The notes: generated by a model from the letters alone, not told the origin. Shown: positions 42,301 to 51,062, counted from the stretch's first letter. The stretch is 64,000 nucleotides of DNA from Paenibacillus xylanexedens (GCF_017874615.1 NZ_JAGIKV010000014.1:1-64000); one strand, 5' to 3'. Numbers and translations: made by a program.

Positions 42301-42905
42301 CTGTTGGTCTGATCTGGGGAACGTATGAGGATGGCGCTCTGATTAGCACGTTCCGTTATATGGAGGATGGCACCTTCAATTCTGTGGATGAAGATGAGGT
42401 TAATCTGCCTTCAGGTGCGCAGGTGGGACTTATACACCCGCTGGAACTGGATCAGGCGACGCTTGAAGGTTGGACAACGCAGTTGGAGGATTACGAGATC
42501 AAGCAGCCATTCGAGCAATTGAATCGTGAGATTCACCAGCCAGAGGATGAGGATAAAACGAAGAATGAATACGATCATCTGCCCGAGTCTGATTTTTCAC
42601 CAACGGCTTTCCCCAAAGCACTGGAGAAATACGGTTGGATCAAAGGACCGGCACAGGACGGCGGCTGGTTTCATGAATTTTATAAAGAGTACGGAGATCT
42701 TGTTGCGGAATTGCAATTCAGTGGTACGAGCATCACGTATTACGAGGGTTTGGATGACATTACCCTGGAATCCCTACATTTCTTCAAACCGAATAACAAG
42801 CAATATTATTACTACGGTGACAACAAACCCATTGCTCTAGGCAACGTTCCAGGTCGCGTGTTCAGTGAAACGATCTACGATATTCTAAGAGCAACGGGGC
42901 GTTGA
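39348..42905 (+). CDS. Giant DUF5724/DUF4132 protein (MolR/YehI-like)
   Basis: 1185 residues from ATG 39348, with AAGGAGG 8 nt upstream. Mostly helical with HEAT-like repeats (ELYGELLKKEKSDDWKSLIQ and neighbours, about 660-860). The C-terminal 250 residues match DUF4132: LSKQRLWSADEWKALFVQN (about 962-980), FAVGLIWGTYEDGALISTFR, and ALEKYGWIKGPAQDGGWFHE near 1095. No membrane segment. It is the largest member and could be the scaffold or client handled by the MoxR/VWA machine. E. coli MolR/YehI carry the same C-terminal domain. Confidence 0.9.
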   Translation: MLTADRAVETLVEKFAVTCSNEYSLKTDRSSEIIDYVLGTTDKFPDMLGNSSHYVYQTIDLLMKLAKKDDGDIFYRAGAIVIYLESNYSKRNSWRTDAFTVCMGNDSEAYGLSGKSKSADRMDGLLSRLEKIKQFAGENEILTELKSKLKRAQWLFDSKKADSQGDYRDVINALMLLQLYSRLSDTASHLAEVQSSVQSLPVLFQHVMANDADKLRDELHTLIEPVVVSNIQGKHNGSSQELKDEFLKEKRSQLIAELYPNTSFSSKEQCSNTVFHQTMVLVSGALLYLINISGGKQRFLDTNSEIGHVLLHTVHQLHEIYPLEVRRYLLSMDPRAKSPNDLLAGLVPLDEPYQLVEMLRDELNSYTVSWNMLQSAIANRPEQAIRAYEIMKPPFLKLCIQKFMEDQGLTLPNAEGSLEQVVFNALRHPLDGGRQGLAIARYLSGENTLEEYWEDPNSRGLFNQLNRDKKRVHNLISISFLPLDSEAMRRFAILTTHPDWTLDIISDMYNSYAFSGEQLLQRYGQDPEVQREKLLTSLISLNGMTDYRYKSMPHDEYRRIIQQNLDYALTQYKKLPTDTRILILEITFEQRDELSKKILAEAIRAGLQDSSKKANGVALAEFNRIPDQDLYTLVYLSEKKVAIKEMALTAIRSLENSKELYGELLKKEKSDDWKSLIQILLDTADLSPEYAHAALADQADAKKLSRLSWLSLKDLPSLIRIEDNQPLDDRIKQYALVQSLDHTSGPNERLNELRDYVSEASLARFASELLQVWIQEGAPAKEKWVMYVSALFGDIHIVNILAPQIKEWTENSRGAIAADAVKVLAYLKEPSALMAIDKIKRGVKNRQVKGAAEEALQLAADNMGLTSEQLEDRLVTTLGFDEKGTMQLSYGERSFLVKVNGDLQVVVLNEETGKSVKSLPAPAQKDDPELAAQSKARFTQLKKDLKSMVNIQAQRLEESLSKQRLWSADEWKALFVQNVIMQKFAVGLIWGTYEDGALISTFRYMEDGTFNSVDEDEVNLPSGAQVGLIHPLELDQATLEGWTTQLEDYEIKQPFEQLNREIHQPEDEDKTKNEYDHLPESDFSPTAFPKALEKYGWIKGPAQDGGWFHEFYKEYGDLVAELQFSGTSITYYEGLDDITLESLHFFKPNNKQYYYYGDNKPIALGNVPGRVFSETIYDILRATGR

Positions 42906-42909
42906 TGAC

Positions 42910-44742
42910 GTGAGTGGATTCAAGGAGAAATTCCGGATTTTTTCGAAGCTGTGTACAGAGGATTATCTGATTCGTTATGCCAACAAGGGGTTGTACAAAA
43001 GGTCTTTGAAAGAGTTGGACAATGGTGTAAGTGTAACGTACACATGGAATGCATCATCTGTGAGTTGTCAGCTCAGTGACGGGACACAATGTACGCTTGA
43101 AAATACGCTGGATCATTGGGAATGCTCCTGCCCGGCCGATCATATCTGCAAGCATGTGCTGATTGCAATTCTGTATGAACAACGGGAATATATGGCAGAG
43201 GATTCAATGAATGAAGACGATATGCATGCGCTGGATAAGGACTCAGGGATATCGGATAATGATCCGTTGGACGTACCAAAAAACGTATCAGTAACAGAAT
43301 CAGCATCAAACTTAGTATCAAATGTGGACGATCCAAGCGAAATTCCGCATACGGTGTCACGTGAGATCGAGTCTCGCTTCCGCTGGATGACGGAGTCTGA
43401 CCTTCCCGTGTTAATTAAATCGTATAGTTCTTCCATGATTGAGGAAGTTGTTTTCCGACTGAGATACCCAGAGGAAATTAAGATCTTTGAAGATTCACTT
43501 CTTACGGTTCATCTGACCACCCAGAATATCGAGGTGTCTTTTAGTGAGGAAGCGAACCTTGCAAAAGCACTATGTAAGGTGCAGCAGACAGCCGGGAAAA
43601 TGGCCAAGCTTGAAGCTTTGTTACGGTATCGGAACCTAAAAGGTCTGGATGATACGGATGCATTAAGTGGACGGGTGTACGAGGCCAAGTTCTCTCTTCA
43701 GACAGTGCAGGAATGTCGGGTTATGCTGGCAGGATTGTTGAAGACGGGACTGGCCCGCCTTCCTCAGTCCTATATGGCACAACTGGAGACTCTGGCAATT
43801 GCAGCTCATAGTGGCAACCTGCCTGACATAGAACGCAGTTTACGAGGGATTCAAGGAGAACTACAGTTGTTTTTCAACAGACATATACGTTTCTCCATGC
43901 AATCCATGTTGGATCGGGTAAGCAAGCTGTATCTTGCACTCCAGGTTCTTGAAGAAGAAAAGGTGTCTGCCATTCAGCAGAGTCAGCTCATTGGCAGTTT
44001 TCGAAGTAAATACTATACGGTGCCTTCACTTCATCTGTATGGACTGGGAGCTGACGCGTGGGAGACACGATCCGGTTTCCGTGGAATCACCTATTATTTC
44101 TATTGTTTCGATGATGAGGAAATCTACACATATAGCGATGTACGTGCTGTATATTATGATGATCAGCAGTTTTCATATACAGAGCATTATGGTGCATTCA
44201 CACCATGGCTGCCTAATCTGACCTTACGCCAGTTTGTGGGTGAAGAAGTTCAATTCCATTCAGTGAAAGTGAATGAAGAACGCCGGATCTCTTCCGGGGA
44301 AGGTGCCAAACTTGCTATTTTGCCACGAACGAGTGTGGAAACGTTGAATCTGGGCAAAACCATGCAAGACGTAACGTCTGTACTTCAAGAGGAATCGCGA
44401 TCGTTCGACTTATTTGCTGCTCCCAAAGAACGATTGGCTATGATCAAAGTTGCTCGAATCGTGGACCATAACTTTGTCAAACAAACGCAGGATCTTGTCC
44501 TGACGGTTGAGAGTGCCGTAGGAGAACGATTGGCACTCACTCTCCCGTATTCAACTGATTGGCAGACGATGATCCAAAGACTGGAGTCAGGATATGGTTC
44601 CCAATCGCTTGAACACTTCTATGCCTTTGTGCGTGTGGAACCAAAACGAGTTAGCCCGATTAGTTTCCTGAAGGGTCAAACGGTGCTCAGTCTGAAACTG
44701 GATATCGGTAATGGGAGGATGGGCAGACTTGGAAGAATATAA
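42910..44742 (+). CDS. SWIM zinc-finger protein (YehQ-like)
   Basis: 610 residues from GTG 42910, four bases after the giant gene. A SWIM motif CSCPADHICKH is at 72-82 (Cys72, Cys74, Cys80, His82), preceded by the typical VSCQLSDGTQCTLEN strand pair. An acidic linker (about 90-150) and a long alpha/beta C-terminal part follow. SWIM modules bind nucleic acid or protein. Corresponds to YehQ in composition. Overlaps the last gene of the operon by 14 bases. Confidence 0.92.
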   Translation: MSGFKEKFRIFSKLCTEDYLIRYANKGLYKRSLKELDNGVSVTYTWNASSVSCQLSDGTQCTLENTLDHWECSCPADHICKHVLIAILYEQREYMAEDSMNEDDMHALDKDSGISDNDPLDVPKNVSVTESASNLVSNVDDPSEIPHTVSREIESRFRWMTESDLPVLIKSYSSSMIEEVVFRLRYPEEIKIFEDSLLTVHLTTQNIEVSFSEEANLAKALCKVQQTAGKMAKLEALLRYRNLKGLDDTDALSGRVYEAKFSLQTVQECRVMLAGLLKTGLARLPQSYMAQLETLAIAAHSGNLPDIERSLRGIQGELQLFFNRHIRFSMQSMLDRVSKLYLALQVLEEEKVSAIQQSQLIGSFRSKYYTVPSLHLYGLGADAWETRSGFRGITYYFYCFDDEEIYTYSDVRAVYYDDQQFSYTEHYGAFTPWLPNLTLRQFVGEEVQFHSVKVNEERRISSGEGAKLAILPRTSVETLNLGKTMQDVTSVLQEESRSFDLFAAPKERLAMIKVARIVDHNFVKQTQDLVLTVESAVGERLALTLPYSTDWQTMIQRLESGYGSQSLEHFYAFVRVEPKRVSPISFLKGQTVLSLKLDIGNGRMGRLGRI

Positions 44743-45007
44743 TCAGTTTATGCAGAGAATTAACGGCTGGTCAGAAGAGTTGCTGCTGCGCGGGTTATCC
44801 CAGTTTACGATCCGGGATATTGAGGTACTTGAACAGCTCGCAGCGGAATCCTCGCGGCTACAGATGAGTTTCCTGCATGAGTTGTTGAATCACCTCATCA
44901 AGGAAGGGCGCAGCGTGGCTCTTGGACAAGGTAGTGAAGAGTTGCTGTTATTTCAGTATTGTCGTCTCACCCAATATGTACAATTGAGTGTGCAAGAAGA
45001 GGCGTAA
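44729..45007 (+). CDS. Small helical protein closing the MoxR-SWIM operon
   Basis: 92 residues from TTG 44729, with GGGAGG about 10 nt upstream (ATG 44711, giving 98 residues, is also possible). It overlaps the SWIM gene. Helical and leucine-rich (GWSEELLLRGLSQFTIRDIE; LQMSFLHELLNHLIKEGRSV). No family recognised and, as far as I recall, no equivalent in the E. coli yeh cluster. A terminator follows, so the operon ends here. Confidence 0.65.
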   Translation: MEEYNQFMQRINGWSEELLLRGLSQFTIRDIEVLEQLAAESSRLQMSFLHELLNHLIKEGRSVALGQGSEELLLFQYCRLTQYVQLSVQEEA

Positions 45008-45080
45008 TATTGGTTAGTATTCCAAGCGATGGCCATGAAGCGATATGATGTAGTAAATAAGATGTATTATAGAAGATGAG

Positions 45081-45124
45081 AAGATTTGCAGAAGGCTACA
45101 AGGCCACTGCAAATCTTTTTTTAT
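45081..45124 (+). terminator. Terminator of the MoxR-SWIM operon
   Basis: An 11-bp stem (45081-45091 with 45107-45117) and a 15-nt loop are followed by a long T run. Confidence 0.9.
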
Positions 45125-45174
45125 CGTGGAGTAAGTAAAAGTCATTTGCCAAACGAATATAGGTAGGAAGCACG

Positions 45175-45197
45175 GATCAACACGAGCACTCGTGATC
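45175..45197. promoter_or_regulatory. Palindrome upstream of the sigma factor gene
   Basis: Perfect 6-bp arms CACGAG/CTCGTG (45181-45186, 45189-45194) with a 2-nt centre, flanked by GATCA and TGATC. A candidate operator, 33 bases before the sigma start. Confidence 0.45.
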
Positions 45198-45229
45198 ATA
45201 TGAGCATGGAAGGGAGGGGACATCTAATC

Positions 45230-45772
45230 GTGGAAGAAGAACAGATACGGAAGGCAGTAGCGAATCGTGATCCTGAAGCCATGGAATGGGTGATGAACCA
45301 CTACGCAGGTTTGTTATGGAAGATTGCTCATTCCATCCTACATCATGCTTCGACAGAAGAGATTGAAGAATGCGTAGCAGATACATTTTTTGCTTTTTGG
45401 CAGAATCCGGATGCATTCCAGTCTGGGCGAAGCAGCCTGAAAAATTACCTTGCAACAATCACAAAACATAAAGCGATTGATCGCTACCGGAAACTCAATC
45501 GAAGAACTGAGCTTACATATGAAGAGGAGATTCATTCGGTGCAAACGGATGATTTGTTGGTTCAGATGATCAGTAAAGAGACATATACGGAACTTAATCA
45601 AATGATTGAATCTTTTCCAGAACCGGAACGGGAGATTATGAAACGTCGGTTTTACGAAGGACAGAGACCCCATGAGATATCGGAAGCATTGTCCCTACAC
45701 GTTAGGCAAGTCCATAACAAGCTTTATCGCTCAAGGCAACGATTGAGGACATGGTGGATGAACAGGAAATAA
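45230..45772 (+). CDS. ECF-type RNA polymerase sigma factor
   Basis: 180 residues from GTG 45230 (AGGGAGGGG 10 nt upstream). Region 2: VMNHYAGLLWKIAHSILH, DTFFAFWQNPDAF and LATITKHKAIDRYRKLNR (about 20-90). Region 4: FPEPEREIMKRRFYEGQRPH and EALSLHVRQVHNKLYRSRQR (about 125-172). It directs transcription of its regulon when released from the membrane partner encoded 13 bases downstream. Confidence 0.93.
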   Translation: MEEEQIRKAVANRDPEAMEWVMNHYAGLLWKIAHSILHHASTEEIEECVADTFFAFWQNPDAFQSGRSSLKNYLATITKHKAIDRYRKLNRRTELTYEEEIHSVQTDDLLVQMISKETYTELNQMIESFPEPEREIMKRRFYEGQRPHEISEALSLHVRQVHNKLYRSRQRLRTWWMNRK

Positions 45773-45785
45773 AGGAGGCGATCAA

Positions 45786-47201
45786 ATGCGAAAATCCGAA
45801 AAAGAATTCACTGAGCAGAACCTCTTTAATATTAAAAAGTTGTTCTATGATAAATTGGCGATGAATGAACCACCAACCGTTACGAGATCAGATTCATCAT
45901 TTTATCCACCTATATTATATCCATCCGCTCCATCCGCACAGACAAAGAAGTCCATGAATAAAAGAAAAAGGTATCGCAAAGCCATCTATATTCCTGTAAC
46001 CGCTGCATTATCGTTATGTCTTGTTACAGGTGCAGCTGCATCGGTGGGCATCATTGACCTGCCTTCTATTCTTCATTTTCTAGGTGCAGATCGGATTGGC
46101 ATTCTTCAGCCTGTTCACCAGGTGAGTGAAGATCAAGGTATTCGAATGGAGGTTATAGGTGCTGTCAGGGACGGAGATACAACGGAAATCTATGTTTCAT
46201 TATCGGATCTGACGGGTCATCGCATTGACGATACACTGGATGTATATGATTACAGAGTAACCGGAGGTAATGCAAACAACGCTCAGATTATTCATTATGA
46301 TGATGCGAATAAAACGGCTATTGTCCGATTCCTCATTCAAGGAAAAGTCAGCAAAAATCGAATTACAGTTCAGGTCAATACGCTGATGTCAGGTACATCT
46401 CGACAAGATGGTTACAACGTACAAGTGGACTGGGAGCAGTTGTTACAAGAAAAGAAAAACAATAACTATGATATCGTGGATCAAGATCGTATAAGTGGCT
46501 TGGGAGGTAAAACCGATTTTAAATTGGAAAATGATCCAATTCCGGTACTGCATCAGGATGTAACGAATGTCCCCGTTTCCGGCATTGATTGGATGCATAT
46601 TTCCAATATAGGTTTTGTGGAGGGCAAGTTACACATTCAGATTAATCCGAATAATGAGATAGGCGAGTATAATCATGGATATTTCTACTTCACGGATGAG
46701 CAAGGTCAAAAACTCGATATACCTGAATATTCCATTAGCTATGGACATTATATGAAAGATGGGGTCGGGTACGGAGGAGATTATGAGGAGTTTGTGTATG
46801 ATCTGTCTGCTGTTGACGATTTAGATAAGCTGAGAATTCAAGGCAGCTTTACGAGCATAAGTGAAGTTGTGCAGGGAAATTGGAAAACGACCTTTAACTT
46901 GAGTCAAAATGCTTTGAGTAAAACAGGAAACATTCAGCTTGATACAAATGGAGGCTTACAGGCAAATGTTACTCTTTCCCCGGTTGGTGTCACACTTACA
47001 GGTGAGGCACTGAGTATGATTCGGATGGAGGATCTGAGTATTGAAGTGCACCTGAAGGATGGTACAAAGTTGACTGGCGAATCCGGTTTCCTCCAGCTGG
47101 ATCAGGATCTCATTAAGTGGATATCCCCTAAGACCATTCCGGTGAATGATGTGAGCTACCTGCTAATCAATGGAGAAAAAGTAACTTTGCAAGAAGAATA
47201 A
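45786..47201 (+). CDS. DUF4179 membrane protein, probable anti-sigma factor
   Basis: 471 residues from ATG 45786 with AAAGGAGGCG. An N-terminal cytoplasmic part (about 1-58), one membrane segment (YIPVTAALSLCLVTGAAASV, about 62-81) and a large extracellular region opening with the DUF4179 pattern (GIRMEVIGAVRDGDTTEIYV) and later beta domains. This gene pair is common in Paenibacillus and Bacillus. The partner sigma is upstream, so it likely holds that sigma until a wall or surface signal arrives. Confidence 0.88.
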   Translation: MRKSEKEFTEQNLFNIKKLFYDKLAMNEPPTVTRSDSSFYPPILYPSAPSAQTKKSMNKRKRYRKAIYIPVTAALSLCLVTGAAASVGIIDLPSILHFLGADRIGILQPVHQVSEDQGIRMEVIGAVRDGDTTEIYVSLSDLTGHRIDDTLDVYDYRVTGGNANNAQIIHYDDANKTAIVRFLIQGKVSKNRITVQVNTLMSGTSRQDGYNVQVDWEQLLQEKKNNNYDIVDQDRISGLGGKTDFKLENDPIPVLHQDVTNVPVSGIDWMHISNIGFVEGKLHIQINPNNEIGEYNHGYFYFTDEQGQKLDIPEYSISYGHYMKDGVGYGGDYEEFVYDLSAVDDLDKLRIQGSFTSISEVVQGNWKTTFNLSQNALSKTGNIQLDTNGGLQANVTLSPVGVTLTGEALSMIRMEDLSIEVHLKDGTKLTGESGFLQLDQDLIKWISPKTIPVNDVSYLLINGEKVTLQEE

Positions 47202-47372
47202 TTAAAAGGTGAATCAAAAATATGGGGATAACAGCGATCGGAAGGTGTTCTGTCATCGGAGTGGTAAGTGTGAATATTCTTTAGTTCAACTTATATAAAA
47301 TGAATTACATGTCATATCCCGATTTATGACGCATACCATTAGGCGAATGCGGTCATAAGGGAGGAAACTGAG

Positions 47373-49880
47373 ATGTCCATGAGCGAACCGCTGTTAACGC
47401 AAATTGTGAATCAACATATTCCGGCTGGTGCAACGGTCGTCACTATTGATAAACCTGTTCAACATCCAGCGATCTATGCGGCAGATCTTACCGGTGACGG
47501 CATGCCGGAGATTGCTGCAGTCTATCAGTTGAATGGTGAGCTGTATTTGCTCATTCTGAAATTTGTTCAAGGACATTGGATCAAGATGGCACTAATTAAG
47601 GGATTGGGGTATGGGGTGACTTTAATGACTGCAGCCCCTGTAACTTCAACGGCAAGGAACAATCTCATTATCGGTTGGCGGATTGGTTCTATTTGGTCTA
47701 AGCTTGCCGTATATGAGTGGACGGAATCAGGGCTCAAAGATTTGGCGCCTGACGATCTATACTATAGCTATGCAGAGATTATAGATATGCCTGGTCCGCA
47801 TGGCCGAGATGGGAAAGTGGAGATTGCACTCTGGATACATGACACAGGTGAAGCCTATCGTGTGGATATTATCCGATGGCAGAATGGGAAATGGGTTCCT
47901 GCACCGGACGTATATGCAACCTCTTATCCCAAAGTGGTGCAATATTACGAGCAGCTAACCCAGCAATATCCTGATTATATCTTTTACTGGTATTACCTTG
48001 CGGATGCTCAGTACCATGCGGGCCAGTATCCCGCAGCACTCGCTTCCGTTCAAAAAGCACTCAGCTTCCCGGAAGCGTACCCTTCCAGAGCGGCGCTGCT
48101 GGAGCTAGAAAAGAAAATTAAGCAGGCAATGGTCCCTATAAGTCATGCCCGGGTAGCGACATGGTTATATCCAGTCTCCGTTCGAACCACGAGTGGGACG
48201 CGTTGGGGGTACATGGATGCCCAAGGCCACATTCGGCTTGAGCCGGTTCTGGATGACGCGCAAGAGTTCCAACCCAATGGATTGGCTGTGGTTGTGAAGG
48301 GTAGTCGTGCCGGCGTAATTAACCTTCAGGGGCAGTATGTCGTTCAACCTGTATACGATTCCATCAATTCCTTTTCCGAAGAACGGGCGATAACAATTGA
48401 TTCTCAAGGATTTAAGATGATTAATGAACAAGGTACAGTCCTGACCAGACGGGCGTACCCGTATATCTCAAATATGAACGACGGTCGAGCGTTATTTTAC
48501 GATTCTAATCTTGGGCAGGCAGATGGATCGGTGAGTCGGTATGGTTATTTGGATGCGTCGGGCAATGAGGTGATACCTGCACAGTTCGCTTCTGCGAATG
48601 ATTTTCAAGATGGTAAAGCGATTGTGCAGATTAAGGACAATGAATATGCACTCATTAATCGCAATGGACATCGGCTCGCAACGTATCCATATGCCTATGT
48701 GGGACCACTAGGGGATGGACTGCTTGCTTTTCAAAAAGAGGCCTCGGGCAAATATGGGTACATCGACGAACGGGGTAATATTCGTATTCAGCCCAAATTT
48801 TCATCGGCATTTCCTTTTAACAACGGGCAAGCGATCGTTAATACAGCAGAGGACTACAAATCGATCTACGGTGTTATTAATACGGAGGGATCGTTTATCA
48901 TTCAACCCGCCTATAATGACATCCGCGAACTAGGCGAGCATCGTTATGCGCTAGGGCAAGCAATTCATCCGGAGCAGCCGTATATTGGCTCTGTATACGC
49001 GATTGCAGATACCAATGGCAGAAGACTTACGGAGTTCCTATATCGCGAAGTGGGTAATTACAAAAACGGCCTTGCTTCCGCATCGGATGGCAGACAAACC
49101 TATCTGCTGGATCTGAGTGGAAGACCTGCCGCTGGGTATCCACATGTAGAAGGTTCGGGTACGCTGGAGGTCGTGGCACCAGATCTGATTAAGGCCTATG
49201 TAGACCAGCGCTTATCGTATGTGAACCGGGCCGGACAGATCATCTGGCGGCAAAATACAATCGTTCCACTTCATCCGCCGTACCGTGTACGCGAAGAGAA
49301 ATATAAGCCGAACAGGGACTATCTCGTATATTATCCGCAGGTGGAGGGATTAACGAACCAAGCGGAGCAAATTGCGCTGAATGCCAAGTTGAAGCAACTC
49401 TCCCAAGTTAAACCGATCCCTGCCGATCAGCAGCTGGATTATACGTATACAGGTGATTTTGATATAACGTTTTATCAGCAGCAATTGCTACAACTGCAAC
49501 TCACAGGTTATAACTACCCGGCGGGTGCAGCGCATGGTATGCCTACGATGATCTATGCGATCATTAATCTGACAAATGGTCAGTTGTATGAGTTGAAGGA
49601 TTTATTTAAACCAAATAGTGACTATGTAAAAGTGTTGAGCCAGATTGTGGGGGATCAGATCAAAAATGATCCTCAATACTCGTATGTGTTTCCGGACACC
49701 TATACGGGGATTAGTGCGGATCAGCCGTTTTTTGTCACAGCGGATGCTCTTCATCTCTACTTCAATCCATATGATATTGGTCCCTATGCGGCAGGTTTTC
49801 CAACGTTTACGATTCCTTTCGCCCAGATCAAGGATATCATTAATACAGAAGGTTCGTTCTGGAAAGCTTTTCATAGTTGA
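47373..49880 (+). CDS. WG-repeat protein with DUF3298-like C-terminus
   Basis: 835 residues from ATG 47373 with GGGAGGA. No signal peptide is evident. Residues 25-170 form an FG-GAP-like part (YAADLTGDGMPEIAAVYQLN), about 195-235 a TPR-like helix pair, and 265-640 a run of about eight WG repeats (GYMDAQGHIRLEPVLDDAQE; GYIDERGNIRIQPKFSSAFP). The last 190 residues resemble DUF3298/RsiV-type domains (YNYPAGAAHGMPTMIYAIIN). Repeat proteins of this kind bind partners; the function is unknown. Intergenic 47202-47372 shows only AT-rich promoter-like sequence. Confidence 0.85.
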   Translation: MSMSEPLLTQIVNQHIPAGATVVTIDKPVQHPAIYAADLTGDGMPEIAAVYQLNGELYLLILKFVQGHWIKMALIKGLGYGVTLMTAAPVTSTARNNLIIGWRIGSIWSKLAVYEWTESGLKDLAPDDLYYSYAEIIDMPGPHGRDGKVEIALWIHDTGEAYRVDIIRWQNGKWVPAPDVYATSYPKVVQYYEQLTQQYPDYIFYWYYLADAQYHAGQYPAALASVQKALSFPEAYPSRAALLELEKKIKQAMVPISHARVATWLYPVSVRTTSGTRWGYMDAQGHIRLEPVLDDAQEFQPNGLAVVVKGSRAGVINLQGQYVVQPVYDSINSFSEERAITIDSQGFKMINEQGTVLTRRAYPYISNMNDGRALFYDSNLGQADGSVSRYGYLDASGNEVIPAQFASANDFQDGKAIVQIKDNEYALINRNGHRLATYPYAYVGPLGDGLLAFQKEASGKYGYIDERGNIRIQPKFSSAFPFNNGQAIVNTAEDYKSIYGVINTEGSFIIQPAYNDIRELGEHRYALGQAIHPEQPYIGSVYAIADTNGRRLTEFLYREVGNYKNGLASASDGRQTYLLDLSGRPAAGYPHVEGSGTLEVVAPDLIKAYVDQRLSYVNRAGQIIWRQNTIVPLHPPYRVREEKYKPNRDYLVYYPQVEGLTNQAEQIALNAKLKQLSQVKPIPADQQLDYTYTGDFDITFYQQQLLQLQLTGYNYPAGAAHGMPTMIYAIINLTNGQLYELKDLFKPNSDYVKVLSQIVGDQIKNDPQYSYVFPDTYTGISADQPFFVTADALHLYFNPYDIGPYAAGFPTFTIPFAQIKDIINTEGSFWKAFHS

Positions 49881-49891
49881 TTGAGGGTACA

Positions 49892-50008
49892 GCCAACATT
49901 TTAACGAAAATATACGCTAAGGACGTTAAGGAGCAAAGACAGCGAATTTTTCCTGCTTTAAGCAAATGTCCGCTAATATTTAGCGTATAAAACAGTCAAA
50001 ATGTTGGC
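49892..50008. repeat. Structured intergenic repeat, nested inverted repeats
   Basis: The outer arms are GCCAACATTTT (49892-49902) and AAAATGTTGGC (49998-50008); the inner arms TATACGCTAA (49911-49920) and TTAGCGTATA (49980-49989). The centre also folds partly. It lies between convergent genes and could be a MITE-like dispersed repeat or an RNA; it lacks a clear T run. Confidence 0.65.
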
Positions 50009-50033
50009 GCTCCCCCATTAGAACTACTATAAA

Positions 50034-50465
50034 TCAATCATTCCATCCTTTACATACATCAATCCACTCTGAATAACTAGAGTATTTTTCTAATTGTTTT
50101 ATTGTAAGTTCAATAGCACTATTACTACTCCCGCAAGCTGGATAGATTGTCTCAAAACGTTTTAGAGATATGTCTAGATAAACAGAAACATCATTTTTGA
50201 TAGCAAATGGACAAACCCCTCCAATGGCATGACCAACCATATCAATGGCTTCATCAGGAGAAAGCATTTTTGCTTTTGTTTTGAAATACTCTTTGAATTT
50301 TTTGTTATCCACTTTTGCATCCCCGGCGGCAACTACTAAAACAGCTTGTCCATTCACCATAAAAGAAAGTGTTTTTGCGATTCTCTCTGGCTCACAACCT
50401 AATGCAGATGCTGCCAAATCCACGGTTGCACTAGATACTTCAAATTCGATAATTTCAGAATCCAT
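50034..50465 (-). CDS. YbaK/EbsC-type aminoacyl-tRNA deacylase, start codon unclear
   Basis: 143 residues counted from ATG 50465. YbaK landmarks: FEVSSATVDLAASALGCEPE, RIAKTLSFMVNGQAVLVVAA, KMLSPDEAIDMVGHAIGGVC and PFAIKNDVSVYLD. It removes wrong amino acids from tRNA (Cys-tRNA-Pro type). The family's usual N-terminus continues upstream in frame (AIEKVKDFFKQYG) as far as 50504, where the codon expected to be ATG is the TAG stop of the upstream regulator. Translation may start at ATT 50501, internally at 50465, or by coupling. Product may be shortened by about 13 residues. Confidence 0.85.
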   Translation of the reverse strand: MDSEIIEFEVSSATVDLAASALGCEPERIAKTLSFMVNGQAVLVVAAGDAKVDNKKFKEYFKTKAKMLSPDEAIDMVGHAIGGVCPFAIKNDVSVYLDISLKRFETIYPACGSSNSAIELTIKQLEKYSSYSEWIDVCKGWND

Positions 50466-50504
50466 ACCATATTGTTTGAAAAAATCTTTTACTTTTTCAA
50501 TTGC

Positions 50505-51062
50505 CTAGGTTCTTGGGTAAAAAATCATGTTGTAAATGACACATGGTTCTTGATAGGGATTATTGTAGGAATGAAAAACATTAGCACGAAAGCGGAGTGC
50601 TTGAGTTTCTTTTAGAACAATTTTTTTTGTGTTGACTACCATTTCTAACATACCTTGTACCACAAAAACATATTCTTCCACACCATCAAGGTGCCTTTCA
50701 GATGGATGGTGACATCCAGGGTCAAATTCGATATAGAATATTTCAACGTTACGGGTAGGGTCAAAAGGAAAAACAGGAAATGCTCTCATTTTTCCATCAT
50801 CTTCAATGATAGCGTCTTTGGACCGTGTATCAACCACACTGCACTCATCTTCTAGCTCTTCCAATAATAAAGATAAAGGAACTTTTAAGCCCACTGCGAT
50901 TTTCCAAAGAGTTGTAATCGTTGGTGAAGACTGTCCTCTTTCAATCTGTCCAAGCATAGGCTTACTTACATCAGTAAGTTTAGAAACATCTTCAAGTGTA
51001 AGATTTCTAGTTGCTCGTATTCCTTTTAACCGTTCTCCAATTGTTAATGCTGGCGATTGCAT
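50505..51062 (-). CDS. XRE regulator with cupin domain
   Basis: 185 residues from ATG 51062 (AAAGGAG about 7 nt upstream). The HTH is at about 7-62 (IGERLKGIRATRNLTLEDVS; PMLGQIERGQSSPTITTLWK), and a C-terminal cupin (GCHHPSERHLDGVEEYVFVV; QALRFRANVFHSYNNPYQEP) probably senses a small molecule. Its TAG stop directly adjoins the YbaK coding frame. Such XRE-cupin proteins often control metabolic or antibiotic-response genes beside them. Confidence 0.9.
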   Translation of the reverse strand: MQSPALTIGERLKGIRATRNLTLEDVSKLTDVSKPMLGQIERGQSSPTITTLWKIAVGLKVPLSLLLEELEDECSVVDTRSKDAIIEDDGKMRAFPVFPFDPTRNVEIFYIEFDPGCHHPSERHLDGVEEYVFVVQGMLEMVVNTKKIVLKETQALRFRANVFHSYNNPYQEPCVIYNMIFYPRT

